NCBI GenBank assembly: GCA_963921825.1
Contig: OY997595.1
Coordinates: 13,199,228-13,263,227 of the forward strand
Length of the DNA stretch: 64,000 bases
Direction: 5' to 3'
Source of the DNA: Erodium maritimum
Lineage: Eukaryota > Streptophyta > Magnoliopsida > Geraniales > Geraniaceae
Shown: positions 34,070 through 46,558 of the stretch, in pieces
Layout: each line of letters starts with the position of its first letter
Numbering within the stretch: position 1 is the first letter of the stretch
Program-made: the position numbers and the translations under genes
The notes under the pieces: generated by a model
Databases searched by the model: none
What the model was told of the DNA's origin: nothing
What the model saw: the letters and a program-made list of their open reading frames with translations, nothing else

Positions 34070-35800
34070 TTGTCAACACAGTATTAACACCGATATGAGG
34101 ACACTTTGAGCTGAGCTAGAAATGTTGATATATGTAAAGGCCCGTGAGTTATGCATGAGCCCAACAAAGCGCAGACCTAACAGCCCAATTCGTATGTCCA
34201 TAACGGAGGCCCAGACTGATTATGTAGACACTGCGGTAGTGGGTCCAAACCAATATGCCGACAAGGGCAGAACGGAACGGGACAGACACTGACACAAACG
34301 GGTATGGGGGTCCTGGCAATCCCGTGCCGTTGCGTGTCCGTTTGCACAGAGCATCACGTGGTCATCCTTGGAATACAAGCAAGTACATGGTCCCGTTTCG
34401 TCGGATCCGCTAAAATACAAACTGATAGCAGAATCATCTTGTCATTCCCTCTGCCCATTTTTGAAAGTATTAAACATAATATATGTGGATCGAGTTTTAA
34501 CAATATATGTCTTGGTAAAAAGAGTCGCTAGTTGAGATCAATGTTTCACGACTGAAAGATCAATTTTATTGGTTAAAATGTAAAGTTAGTGAAACAAATA
34601 CTCGTAACAAGAACACTGGAAACACAACACGGTACATAGAAACAGTGAAAAATGTACCAATTTGTATCCCGTCAATAGTAGGGCGAAAGAGACTGGACGG
34701 AAGGCGGGGATAGCCCACCGGGCTCACCGATCGTTATCATGGCTTTCCGGTTCCATGTCAATATCGAAGAAACATCATGTCCCAACTCACAGTAACTTGT
34801 TAAATTATCGGTATGAACTGTGTTGAGGGCGACCTGTCGCTGCACAGCTGCACCGTCATGGCCGAGCATTTCGCGCTACGACTTAGATATGCATCGTCGT
34901 TTTACTCTCTCCAGTCCCCATCTCCACCTCGTCTAACGAATCTTCCTCTCCACTTCACTGCTACACCATGTTTCATGCTCTTTTTTACCGCTTATTTGTC
35001 CCCATCTAACACTAATTAAGCGGGCCGTATGCAAGTAAGGCCCAATTCCCATGTAGGCCCATCAAGGTAAAAGTAGGTGACTCCAACAATAATGCTGAAA
35101 CAAACACGAGCATAGGTTTCTCCATTTGAGCTGGGCCTATGAACAACGTGGGCCCATGTCTATTTTAAGTTTTTTTTGACATTTTTAATTAAAAATAACT
35201 ACAGCTTTTGGTTCTATTTCACCGCCCATTCACAATTGGGATGTGATTTGATGTGTTTTTGACTTGTTGCTTATGACCATATTATGTTATAATTGGTTAA
35301 GGGAATCACAATCAAATTGCACCTTCTGTTCTGCACCAAACTTTTGATCCTATAATTGTAACTTTTGTTTTGGCTACACTTTGATAATTTCAGACCCATC
35401 AATTCATGCGGGTCCATAATTATGTCAGTATCATTGAATTCAAATTAAACTTACTTTGATCGAAATGATTATTGCCCAAGTGCAGAAATCAACCGTATAG
35501 ATATAAATGGCATTTTGTTTATACTCAATTTAAGCTCAGAAGTCATTTTAATGATGAGCTCTAATGGCGAAACAGTAGCGGCAGAGACGAGTACATAGCT
35601 GGCGAAATAGGCTCTCTCCGGTCCTCTAAATGATAAAAATAGTCCTCTTGTTTCTATTTACTGTTACTACAGTTTGCAGGTAAGTCGTGGAAGTGAGTGA
35701 TGATGACATTGTCTTTTATTTTCCGATTTGTTGGGGACCCGCCCTCCATTTGGATTGGAGTTGAGGTCCCCCAACATCATTATTTTCTTATGTGTGATTA
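34070..35800. other. Intergenic region without recognised genes
   Basis: Unique-looking sequence with average composition. Only short overlapping frames occur on both strands. I see no repeat ends or RNA genes. Confidence 0.4.
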
Positions 35801-35807
35801 CAAACTT

Positions 35808-38260
35808 TTATGTTTTTTTGTAATCGGCTGAATATATGATTTTTTTTTTCTTCTGATCAGCAGATTTTTTTGTTATAAATAACCTGATTTCCGAATTGGA
35901 AAACAAGGCCAAGGGGAGTACCCCTCCGATTACAACCCAGAGACTACCACTCATGCAACTCAAAACCTTAACAAGGCTAAAAGCCAACAACAACAGAGGT
36001 TTAGTACCTAAATTTTACAGCCATTAAGCAACACAATAGGGAAGATACAACAATCTTAACCCCAAAAATAAAACAAAAGTGGATCTGGAGTCTAATACTC
36101 AAAACTCACAAACAAGAAGCTCAAACGAAACAAGAACTAAAAAATAAAACCAAAACCGGACTTCCCGTACCAGCACAGAGTCACCGGCCCCCAACCGACC
36201 CTCTCCCGATAAGATGGATTCCCCGACCCCTCAACTTCACCAACCCAATCCCCCAGCTCCCCGATATTCCAGAGGAAACCAGGGAGGCCAGAAAACCTAG
36301 CCTCAACTCCCCAAATTCAGCTCATTACCCCTGCAGCCCATTCTAAAGATCCTATAAAAGCCGTTAGGCAACTCGCCATCGATGGCCAACACCAATCGAT
36401 GGTCCTCGACCACATAAGAGTCGGAGGAATACAAGATCTCAGAAGGGAAGAAGGCTAACTAAAACTGAAAAATAGAGGAGAAGAGGAAGGGAAAAGTCGA
36501 CCTGCTTCTCTCAGATCTCGGCTAGAGAGATCCCGTCGGAGGTCAGCACTGGTCCGACGACCCAAAGGGGAGAGTCCCAGATCACAATGAACCAGGAAGC
36601 AGAAAGACTCGGGAGGAGGAGAAAGGGGAGAAAGAGAATCATACACACATTTTTATCTTACCGAGAAGAGAGAATCAGTGGCGACCGTAACCCCCAAAAC
36701 ACCACTGCCTCCGCACAACAGATCTTCGAAGATCGCCGCCGCCGAGAACACCAAGCCCACTCCCCCGACTCACCAGAACAAAGGTCACACATGACCAAAA
36801 CACCTCGCCGAGTCACCGCTCCGACGAGGCCCGGGAACACCGGGAAACGCTGAGAAAGACGGAGAGGACGGACCGGAGACTGTGCCGCACCAAAAGTCGG
36901 AGATCCAACACACCAAGGAGTGAATCGGAGACTGAACCACCCAGATCTGCTTCATCCCCACCAGATCTGACGGAGAAGGAAGTCCCACGCCAGATCTGCA
37001 GATGTCACCCCAAAGGAAGGTAAAATCACCATGTCGGAGAAGGAAATCAAAAGGAAATTAGATAGGAGGACCTCCGACGTCCTCTCTAGCTCCGGAGGAG
37101 GCCATCGAAGACGTCGGAGATGAAGGAGCTACAGGGTTTAGGGTTGCGAAGTAGAGAGAAGGCAGAGCTTTTTTTTTCTAGAGAGAGAAGCTCTATTGTG
37201 TTACAATCTTTATGATCTGAATTTATGATTTAAGAGTTTAAAAACCACCTCTCCCCCTAAAAATTGAAATCCTAGTATGGATTTAACACGAATTTGATAT
37301 AGATTTTATGACCTTGAAGCAAAAAAAGAGGTCTTAAGCTTAAATTTTCCTATCGTAACGTGAAATACAGAAGAAAAAAATGCCTAAACAATAAACATGT
37401 ATTCAGGACCCACAAAACTAAACAAAAAAGAAAGCAAAAAACTTTCTGTAAAACCCTGAAAACCACCTACCACCACAATTCCAAACACCACACGCCTCGT
37501 TGTTAACGATCTTGTTCTCGGAAAAACCTAAACTCGTCGGAGCAACCAAGACCTCGACACATCGAAAACAAACACCACTAACGGTAGAGTAAAACCCTTA
37601 ACCCCGTCCCAGCCGGATTTGCAACAGAGCCAAACATGGCATAACATTCGAAGCCGAGCAACATCATGATCATCGAGCCTTCGCCGTCACCATGAAAGGA
37701 GGAGGGAAGATCAACCTAGATAGGAACCAGAGGGAGAGAGAACGCGAGAGTAAGGTTTCACTTGTGAAGACATGCCCGACTCCGACCACGAACTGTCAGA
37801 TCTAGAGGCTTTGAGCACAATCAATCTTCAAGAACAACAACGAACGTGATAAATCTGATTCCATTGAGGCAAAATATGGTAACACAACCACCAAAATTGA
37901 CACTAAGACGACCGCATCTAAACGGCGAGGAGGCTAAATATCGTGATATGAAGTCCAACACCTAGAGCACCGAGTAAACAACGCCGTAAGCAAAAAAACG
38001 AGACAAGACTGTCTCAACGACACCGAGCCAGGACTTCCCAGAACAACTAGAAGCAACGCAAGGCAGAGATGAGTAGGTAACGACGAAGGAGACACCAAGA
38101 AGAAAACAGAACAAATGAGGGAAAAAGGTAAGGGAGAGGTGAGGCCACCACTAACGAGACCATGGGCGGAGACCACAACCATCACTGATGAGGGAGAAGG
38201 AAAAGGGGCAGCAGAAAGTAAATCTAGGGTTTTTCGGGGGATGGCTGAGTTGAGAGAAAA
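35808..38260 (-). other. GC-rich repeat-like region, possibly a LINE-related or other retroelement
   Basis: Compared with its AT-rich surroundings, this 2.4-kb stretch is rich in C and A on the plus strand. On the minus strand it starts with leader-like CCCTAGATTT and CCCTAAACCC sequence and ends with an A-rich region near 35810-35850, as expected for a retroelement read on the minus strand. I find no reverse transcriptase, gag or RRM motif, so the identity is a guess. Confidence 0.25.
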
Positions 38261-38339
38261 AAAAGGAAAGGATAATATTAAAGTTTATAATTTCTTACGT
38301 TATCCGATCTTTGTGTATGTTATGTTTTTCGTTTAGTGT

Positions 38340-39149
38340 CCACGGAGTTGTTTTGAAAATTAAAACATTATAATCAAAGAAACAAATGTCAAAATGGGTG
38401 ATTGTATTTAAAATTTATCGAGAGAATGTATAATGCTAATTCATTTGTATTAATTTGTTGAAGTTTAACTCGCATAGGAGAAATACAAGAAAAACTAGTT
38501 ATTTATAAGACTAGAGTCACACTCAACTAATACGATTGATCTTTAAAAGTTAACAACCCTAGCCTATATCGTCGTCGACGGCGGCTCTTCTTCCTCAATA
38601 ATCACTTACTCTTATTCTAAGCTCTGCCATGTTAGTGTTATCGCCACGTTATATGGGGTTCCCTCAATCTGCCTTCAAATCTATAGTCGAAATAGTCCTT
38701 TTTTCGTGGAGATCAAGGCATGTGCTGATGTGAATCTGTTCTTCGACAAGATGCGATTTCTAGAGTGGTATTGGGTGGTGATATGGTATCCCGAATAAAA
38801 TTTAGTTTGGCTAGCAACATCAAAGAAATAAAGATTAGAAGCGATATGCATGATTCCTGAAGATCGGAGGAAACCCTTACGAAGACACGAAATGTCAGGG
38901 AGGAAAAACCTCCTGCTCCAATCCTGATTGGCTATGACCAATCATACTCCTCAACTGCCATCTCTCGGGTTACTCCTCACTCTTCAGTCAGCTAGTATCC
39001 CTCAAACAGTACTTCACGAGCCCTTACCCGGAGGATGACATGCATTCATGTAACCTAACGAATCAGTCGAGATGATAATGACAATGCTCTCAACACCTTT
39101 AGTCGTCTAGTCAAAACCGACAGACGCTTTGTCATCGCGTTAGATGACT
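38340..39149. other. Intergenic region, possible LINE body remnant
   Basis: Sequence directly upstream of the LINE tail at 39150. I recognise no domain in any frame, and no RNA gene. Confidence 0.3.
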
Positions 39150-39249
39150 GGCCTCGACCAGTTAATATTCTTGCTCGTTTATTTTTATCTACTTATGTAA
39201 TGTTCCTTTCATGAAATAATATGATTCTTACTTTTGCTCAAAAAATAAG
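39150..39249 (+). mobile_element. LINE 3' tail remnant
   Basis: CTCGTTTATTTTTATCTACT, then TTATGTAATG, ends in a short A-rich tail near 39240. The same end, CTCGTTTATTTTTATCTTATG plus poly(A), recurs at 44880-44959. Shared 3' ends followed by poly(A) suggest 5'-truncated LINE insertions. Confidence 0.45.
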
Positions 39250-39711
39250 GTTTACCTTTTAGCTGTGTACGCTCAAGCTCCGATGTATGTAACATGTTCC
39301 AAAACAAAATTTACCTATTATCAAAGCTAGTGTGGCTCAATGACCGTTTACCACATTCACCTTGTGGTCTTCAATTCATACGCAGATGTTCAGTTATATA
39401 CGTAAGGGAGATCGTTGAAGTTGAAACCACATCTAAAAAATATAAGAATAAAAGTTACAGTCACACTATACTAATAGTGTTAAATTTTAGTTGTAGAAGT
39501 TTGACCTAATATAATATGAGTGATATGTTTCAAAAAAAACATTGGATGAGAATTGATATCACTTGATAAATTAAAGATTTGGCCCATTAGACCGATTTGT
39601 TCAATCTTCTTAGTCATGGTTATTAAAATATATATGCATATATATAAATATACATATATTATTAAAACCTAATAGTCCTAAACAAATTATTTTATAACGA
39701 AATTAATTTTA

Positions 39712-40186
39712 GGGTTAAATATAAAAACTTACTCTTAAGTATTGATCACGAACACTACACTACCCAACATTTCAAAGTGACAAATAAAATACCTTAATTA
39801 TTGGTCACGCGATTTTGATAGTAAAAATGGACGGAATATTCCATTTTGTTAGTCATATGACCTCAAGTGTCATATAATAGATGGTAAAATGACATCTTTT
39901 TCCCTTAAGTATTTGACCTCTATATATTTTATAAGGAACATAACGAGAGTACAACGGTAATGTTCCTTATAAAATGTAAAGAGGCCAAATAATGAAGAGA
40001 AAACGTCATTTTACCATCTATTATATGACACTTAAGGTCATATGACTAACAGAATGGAATATTTTGTCCAATTTTACTAACAAAATCGCGTGACCAATAC
40101 TTAAGGTACTGCATTTGTCACTTTGAAACGTTGGGTAGTGTAGCGTTCGTGACCAATACTTAAGAGTAAGTTTCGATATTCAACCC
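39712..40186. repeat. Near-perfect 475-bp foldback MITE with 9-bp TSD
   Basis: The ends GGGTTAAATATAAAAACTTA and its inverse (TAAGTTTCGATATTCAACCC) bound a structure in which almost every base pairs, leaving a loop of about 20 bases near 39947. Identical 9-bp repeats TTAATTTTA flank it (39703-39711, 40187-40195). Mutator-type by duplication size. It has no coding capacity; the transcript would form a long hairpin. Confidence 0.9.
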
Positions 40187-40195
40187 TTAATTTTA

Positions 40196-41090
40196 TGCTC
40201 CAAAAATAATATTTTATCATTAATGAAATACCATCAAAATATAAATAATATTTTTATATTAAAATTTACGCATGCACATGTATATTAAGAAAGTTATTGA
40301 AAAGATCAATGAAAACTGCACCTTTTACTCAAAGAGGAAAGTTATTTAAAAAAAGTTGATAAATATAATTTCACAATTTCCAATTTGAATATAAATCATG
40401 TAATACTAAAACCATATTCAACTTATTCTTTAAAAAATTATAAATTATATTTAATCAAGACAAACAAGTGGATTTTTTTATATAAAATCTATTAAATGAA
40501 TAAATAAAATCTAGAAAATAAATAAAAAATAAAATAAAAGATTTTTTTTATAATGAATAAATAAAAATACTTTTTTTTATAAATTAAAATAAACAAATGT
40601 AAAGAATATTTAAACATAATCTTTTAAACCTAATCTATTCATTGTAAACCTAACCTTTGACATACATATATCACCTCTCTAAAATCTCTATTTTAAACCC
40701 GATCTTATCTCCATGCTTGAAGTTCAATGACTCAACTGTCTTTCCCATATTACCATCACAAACATCCTACAGAGGCAGTTCAATGTCCTCCACGGATTTT
40801 GCATCAATAACATGTAAGTTCGAATTAACATACACTTCATCAAGTCCATCCACAAGTTTATAAAGAATGGACATGCTGGTTTCCTTCTCTCCCCAGCCTC
40901 TTCGTCATGCTCGGTTGTGAATTTATCACGCTGATATGTTGTTAAGCTGGTCGGATTTTGTCTGCTTCACATCAGATCTTCTTTCTACTCGTTGGTCTTA
41001 ATTTTGTATCCGAGTTCGTTGCCATATCAATAACTAGGATTCGGGTATTTGAGTCTGAGGTTTAGATTTGGGATTTGGGTTCGAGGTTTA
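40196..41090. other. AT-rich intergenic sequence
   Basis: Long A/T runs and no recognisable gene. A tract near 41030-41100 has short repeats of GATTTGGGATTTGGGTT type. Confidence 0.4.
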
Positions 41091-41473
41091 AGATTTGGGA
41101 TTTAGGATGAACAACTGTCGGGAAGAACTATTCAAAATGAATAAAATCAACACAATTTTAGAAAAAGAATCAATAAAAAATACCAACGTGTGGTATATGT
41201 GGGAGAGCCCCCGAATCTGTAAACTATATGTTCTTGGATTGTGGCTTTGCAAAGACGTGATGGGCCCAGCTTGGAGGGCTACCCCTATAATCCTACTGTG
41301 GGGTTTATGTAGTGGTGGGAGGACATTGACACTGTAGATCCGAGAGACAACCTTGTTGGCGTTCTATCCATCCTTTGGAAATATGGAAGGCCCGTAATTA
41401 TTTGAAATAGGGGGAACAACGCCGTCTGCACTTAGGGTGATATATGTAACTAAAGCCCATCTCACGGCATGGC

Positions 41474-41990
41474 GTGACACGAATGCTGCTAATATACAAA
41501 CTCGACCGCACCCCCCTAGTGTGGCCTGCTAAGTGGACTCGACCACCTCAAGGAACCAAGTTCATCAATATAGATGGTGCGGTTTTCCAAGAGACTAACC
41601 AATCAGCTTGGGGCTTGATAGCCCGAGATGTAGATGAGATGGTTCGTTTGGTAGCTAATGGTCTCCTACCAGGTGCTGGTCCTCGATTATGGTCGAAGTG
41701 TGCGCCCTAGTGATGGCACGTCGAAATACACATAGTCTGGGAGCGGGCCCTTTCATCATTCGCTCAGATGCTCAAGTCCTCCTAAATATGGTAATGCAAG
41801 GGGAGCCCCCTGCCTCTCCGGTGGGCACCATCATTCGAGATATCCGTCTTATGCTTTCTCACAATGAGGGGATTACCCTTCAACTTGTAAAAAGAACTAC
41901 GAACAGAGCTTCTCACTAGCTAGCACGGGAAGCTCATTCAATGGTTGTTCTTCAATGGTTAGGGACCCTCTCTGACGCACTATAATGTAT
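41474..41990 (+). pseudogene. LINE RNase H domain remnant
   Basis: Two overlapping frames give FINIDGAVF (first catalytic Asp), an ARD segment, EVCALVMARR (catalytic Glu), IIRSDAQVLL (catalytic Asp) and TNRASH-LAREA with a stop codon in it. This is the order of the RNase H-like domain at the end of plant LINE ORF2 polyproteins. A frameshift near 41700 and the stop near 41918 break it. An A-rich tail follows around 42030-42070. Confidence 0.65.
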
Positions 41991-42069
41991 CGTTAACTTT
42001 GAGATCTAATAATATTTCGCAACTTTTAGTCAAAAAATCAATAAAAAAAACTATATAAAGAAAAAAAAA

Positions 42070-42394
42070 TCTTAATTATGGATGATGAATTAGTTAAAGA
42101 CTAATTAAGGAATAATGGATTTATCATAGGATAATTAGGAATAATTAATTAATTAATTATTAATTAAAGAATAATAAAATAACTTACGAAAAATGAACTA
42201 ATCACAGACTAATTAAGGAAAAATTAATGAATCAATCATAGTATTAAGATTTAAATAAATCATTAATCAATTATTAAGGATTTAATGAAGTAAGGGGTAT
42301 AATCGTCTTTCAATTAATTTTCTTAAAATTAAATTTAAACACATAAGGGTAAAAATATCATTTCATGTTATTTTGTTAATTTTTCTAATAGAAG
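42070..42394. other. AT-rich intergenic sequence
   Basis: Repeated TTAATTAATTA-type simple sequence, no gene seen. Confidence 0.4.
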
Positions 42395-42506
42395 ACGGTG
42401 GACAAAATATCAGCACACCCTAAAAATACGGACAAAAATGTATGCATTTTTTCGTTTGTGGACAAAAAATATATGTAGTTTTTGACAATTATACCTTAAA
42501 ACTATA
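42395..42506. repeat. Single arm of the GTCCAC-type Mutator MITE family
   Basis: GACGGTGGACAAAATAT, then TTTTTCGTTTGTGGACAAAA and TAGTTTTTGACAATTATACC follow the right arm of the 9449 element. The left arm is not clear, so boundaries are approximate. Confidence 0.5.
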
Positions 42507-42570
42507 TATAACGATAATAGTGATAAATATATAATTATCATTAACAATTAATTAAGTAAAGTGTACTGCA

Positions 42571-42978
42571 ATGGCTTCTCTCATCATACTCGTAGCAACA
42601 ACCACATCTTGTGGTCTTGTTTTCGATTATACATTCATAAATCGTTCCTCCCCTCCACCTCTATATATGAGATATGGTAGGGTTTTTTCTCCTAGGGTTA
42701 TCTTCGGGCCGCCGCTAGTCACCGTATCGTTGGCCCCTTTCCCGCCACCAACGACGCATCTCCCGATCCTGTTGGGCCCCCCATTGCAACCTCGATGGTT
42801 GTTGTCTGGCTCACCTCAACATCAATTGATCTCATCGCCTCAGAACCCCTCGATCTCCCTGTATCGGGTCATCTCTCCTGATCAACCCCCGCCATCTCTG
42901 AAGCCACCACTGCCGCGTCCTTCTCCATGGCCTCCAACACCGCACTATCCTCGACCCCCCTCTCGAATCTGGATCTAG
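42571..42978 (+). other. Pro-rich open frame, doubtful gene
   Basis: A 135-codon frame begins MASLIILVATTT with a hydrophobic N terminus and continues as a Pro/Ser-rich sequence. It has no domain, and GC content rises sharply in the same tract, which favours long chance frames. Could be a LINE leader or a secreted Pro-rich peptide; I favour neither. Confidence 0.2.
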
Positions 42979-43352
42979 CTGATCGAGTGGGTCTTTTTTA
43001 CTTTATCTGATATTATCTTTGTAGGGTCAATGTCTAGTGAGCAGAGATTCAATGATTTTTCCTGGGAGGGAACCTTGAATCACGTATATCCTCCCACTAC
43101 AACTGATGCAGTTCAAGCTTGGTCGTTTTGCTCCCCATATGCAACGGTTAGACACTACCTTGGGCAGGATTTTCAGTTTCGTTTTCCAACCCCACATTTC
43201 CTTCATGCCTATATGGCGCTTCAATACCAGTTATGACGTTTATAGTGTTACAAAAACTGCGAACAACTATGTTGTATGTCTATTCTTCATTCGTGGCCTG
43301 GGAGTATGTTCCATGATGCACTCTCTTGTAGTTGATTTTTGAGTTTTAATAA

Positions 43353-44358
43353 GGGTAAACTTCACTTCACTACCCTAAACATACTTGCGTTTCGTCTCAC
43401 TACCCTAGCCAAACTTTGTTGCACCTCACTACCCTAACAGAACTTTTAGTTGCATTTTCATACCCGCCGTCAACTTGACATCCATTTTTGGATGGAAATA
43501 GTAAAAAGTCCAAAATACCCCTCACTAACACTCAAATTTTCAAAAGCATGCCATTGGTTTTGAAAAATTCTTTTTATTTATTTAAAATCAGTTTATTCTA
43601 AAACAAAATCATATATTATTTTTAAAAAAATTAGTTTTTATTTTAAAAATTAATATTTTATTTAAAAAATCAGATTTTTTTAAAAAAATAAGCTTTTATT
43701 CCTAAAAATCAGACTTTATTTTAAAAAATTAGTTTTTATTTTTAAAAATCAGATTTTATTTTTTAAAATCAGTTTTTATTTTCAAAAATCAGATTTTATT
43801 TTCAAAAAATAATTTTTTTTTAAAAAAATAGTTTTCAAATACGTTCCTTCTTTAGAAAAAAAAAACTATTTTTGAAAAAAAACTGGTTTTTTGAAAACAA
43901 AATCTGATTTTTTAAAATAAAAATTGAATTAAAAAAATCTGATTTTTAAAAATAAAAGCTAATTTTTTTAAAAAATTGATTTTTTAAATAAAATATAATT
44001 TTTTTTATATAAAATGATTTTTAAAAATAAAATCTGATTTTTTAAATAAAAAATAAATTTTAAAAAATAAAATCTGATTTTTTAAATAAAATATTAATTT
44101 TTAAAAATAAAATCTGATTTTTTTTAAGAATTAACTGATTTTTTAAAAATAAAAAACTGATTTATATAAAATAAATAAATAAAAAGAATTTTTGAAAACC
44201 AATGGCATGCTTTTGAAAATTTGAGTGTTAGTGAGGGGTATTTTGGACTTTTTACCATTTTCCATCCATAAATGGATGTCAAGTTGGCGACGGGTATAAA
44301 AGTGCAACTAAAAGTTTCGTTAGCAAGTATTTTTAGGATAGTGAGGTACAGTTTATCC
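43353..44358. repeat. 1-kb Mutator-type foldback element with perfect 9-bp TSD
   Basis: The left end GGGTAAACTTCACTTCACTA and right end TAGTGAGGTACAGTTTATCC are inverted. TTTTAATAA occurs immediately outside both ends (43344-43352, 44359-44367). The arms hold an inverted block with TTGACATCCATTTTTGGATG and AGTGAGGGGTATTTTGGACT; the same block recurs in the element at 46559-47862, so both belong to one family. The interior is an AT-rich inverted array. Confidence 0.88.
43600..44160. repeat. Inverted AT-rich array with CAGATTTTATTTT-type units
   Basis: About ten copies of AAAAATCAGATTTTATTTT on the left and the inverse (AAAATAAAATCTGATTTTT) on the right meet near 43850. Together they extend the hairpin of the host element, so the whole 1 kb can fold back on itself. 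Confidence 0.8.
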
Positions 44359-44879
44359 TTTTAATAATGTTGCACCTTTCGTTCAAACAAAGAAAGTAAA
44401 ATGTACTGCTTGACATCACTTGAGGAACCACAAGTCAACTTGATGATATTAGATTTCCTTTTTTTCGTATTAATTTATTTATTCTAAAAAAATGTTTCAA
44501 ATATTTTTTATATGATGAAATAAATTTATGTTTTAATATATTATTATGATTATAATAATTATATTACTGAAATAATTTTATAATATTTCAAAAAGATACA
44601 TATATATTACAAAAACCAAATCAAACCATAAATCATACTAAAATTTTAAAATAATATTATACTAAAATATGTGAAATTTTAAATTTATTTCTTCTTACAA
44701 AATAATATAAAATAAATATTTTCTTATGACAATCTAGTAAGATTCGAATCGAGACATGAGTAGTTGTGTTTGGACTTACTTTTGTAGTTCTGTACTTATT
44801 TTAAAGGTATTCCAACTTGAGAGTTTCAATACAGACATTTTATTACCGAGTCAGAGCATTGGGTATACCCAGACGTTAA

Positions 44880-44959
44880 CATGTCTCGTTTATTTTTATC
44901 TTATGTAAAGTCGTCCACAAGAAAGTAGTAATATAATCCGATATCGTTGAAAAAAAAGA
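44880..44959 (+). mobile_element. LINE 3' tail remnant
   Basis: CTCGTTTATTTTTATCTTATG followed by about 60 bases and a run of eight A, similar to the tail at 39150-39249. No coding part is left. Confidence 0.4.
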
Positions 44960-45189
44960 ACAATTTTAATCAAGACATCTCAATGACAAAAACCTCATAA
45001 TCTTAAATATTCTAATTCATTATCAAGTAAAAAAAAGGAATATTGTTAGGAGTGAAGATAAAGAGAAGAGGATCGATGCATGGTAGTGAGTGAGAAGAAA
45101 ACAGTGATTAAAGAGTGAAAAAGAAGGGTAGGGACAAGTCTTTCTCTATCTCTACAGATATAGATAGCTAGTTGTTGCTTCCCATTTCC

Positions 45190-45196
45190 TATAAAG
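45190..45196 (+). promoter_or_regulatory. TATA box of the MIR396 transcript
   Basis: TATAAAG in the context TTTCCTATAAAGATG lies about 175 bases before the hairpin, a usual distance for a plant pri-miRNA. Sequence downstream is CT-rich, like a leader. Confidence 0.5.
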
Positions 45197-45363
45197 ATGA
45201 TGATCTCTTTCTCTGTAGTGAAACACCACTCCCATAAACCCTTAACTTCCTTTGTGGTCCTTCTCCTTATTCACTCCCATAAACATTAACCCTTTCTTCT
45301 TCATTTCTCATAGCTCCTCTATCTCTCTACAATGTTAGAGAAGCACACAGTGTGTACATTAAG

Positions 45364-45470
45364 TCCTGTCATGCTTTTCCACAGCTTTCTTGAACTTCTT
45401 TGATTTTGTGCATAAGCTTCCATGGAATTGAAGCTCAAGAAAGCTGTGGGAGAACATGGCTATTTCAGGA
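45364..45470 (+). ncRNA. MIR396: MIR396 microRNA precursor
   Basis: The 5' arm contains TTCCACAGCTTTCTTGAACTT at 45377-45397, 21 nt, which I recognise as mature miR396b. The 3' arm contains GCTCAAGAAAGCTGTGGGAGA at 45433-45453, the expected passenger strand. They pair with a 2-nt 3' overhang pattern, and the stem extends below through CATG and TCCTG/CAGGA. The loop holds a short CATAAGCTTCCATGG-type segment. miR396 loads into AGO1 and represses GROWTH-REGULATING FACTOR (GRF) mRNAs, limiting cell proliferation in leaves and other organs. A small open frame starting inside the hairpin is accidental. Strand is fixed by the mature 5'-arm sequence; the opposite strand would give no known miRNA. 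Confidence 0.93.
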
Positions 45471-46558
45471 TTTTCTTCATCTCTCTCAATTCACCCATTT
45501 TCCCAATCCCTGTCTCCATCCAAACCATACTCACAAAGGTAACAAATTGCTACCATAATTCACACTTCGCACCGAATTTCGAGATATTACATAATGTTTC
45601 TGTTTTAAAATAAATGTATCATTTAAATACATGTATATATACGAATATGATGTAAGAATTATATACGTGTTGAAGTATTTCACACAAATATAATATATAT
45701 TCAGCCTAGATCGATTCGAAATTAAACCTGTTCCTGGAGATATAACTTATAATTGGTATTCTGGAAGAAAAAAAATAAGAATTTGTAATGCATGAAAATA
45801 AATAATAGGCGTGTGCAGGTAGGTAGCAGAGAAGATTCTCTGGCGGCCTGATGATCAATCTCATCAATAATGATTCTTGCTCTGGTTTTGCTTCAACATA
45901 TGATGATCTTCTCCTACATTTCTGTGATAAAAGTCTTATCTTTGTCCCTTTCTCATCACCTCCTTTTCTTTTCCATTATTCTTTTTAAGTTTTAACCCAC
46001 CACTTACTTATCCCTTCTCTCTCTTTCTCTAGATCAGTATTAAGCTTAAGCTGCAAAGATTATGTCTTTGTTTCTACCTTGTATTAAGCTTCAATTCCTA
46101 AATCTGATTTACTTATCATGAATTATTGTTCAGATTGAAGTCTCATATCCAATAAAACAAAAATACATATATGTGTTATGAAAATAACCAACTTGTTTGA
46201 TAAGATCAATTTTTCGGTTCTAAATTAGTTTGAAATTTAAGTTACTGAATTTTATCTTTGTTGGAATTAGTTATAGTATCAATTGTTTCATGTAGAAATG
46301 ATTGTTAGATTGTAATTATAAACAAGTGATTGACCTTCTAATTTGTCTGTAAACAGTAACATGCTTTAATTCAAATAAAAGGGTTAAAAGTAAAAACTTA
46401 TTCTAAAATATTGGTCATTAAATTTAAACATGTCAAATGAGATAATTTAAATTTTAGTCACAAGTTATTTACATGCATTCATGAATCGTTCACGACTTAT
46501 TTACATTTCTCTAGAACATGTACATCGTTGGGTTTTAATTAAGGTTCATATTCAAAAG
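45471..46558. other. Intergenic region after MIR396
   Basis: AT-rich sequence with CT-rich patches near 45940-46030. It probably includes the 3' part of the pri-miRNA. No other gene or repeat is recognised. Confidence 0.4.

Noticed and set aside
45422-45613. Small 63-codon ORF
   Set aside because: It starts inside the miR396 hairpin and includes the passenger strand; it has no protein features. A miPEP cannot be excluded but is not supported here.
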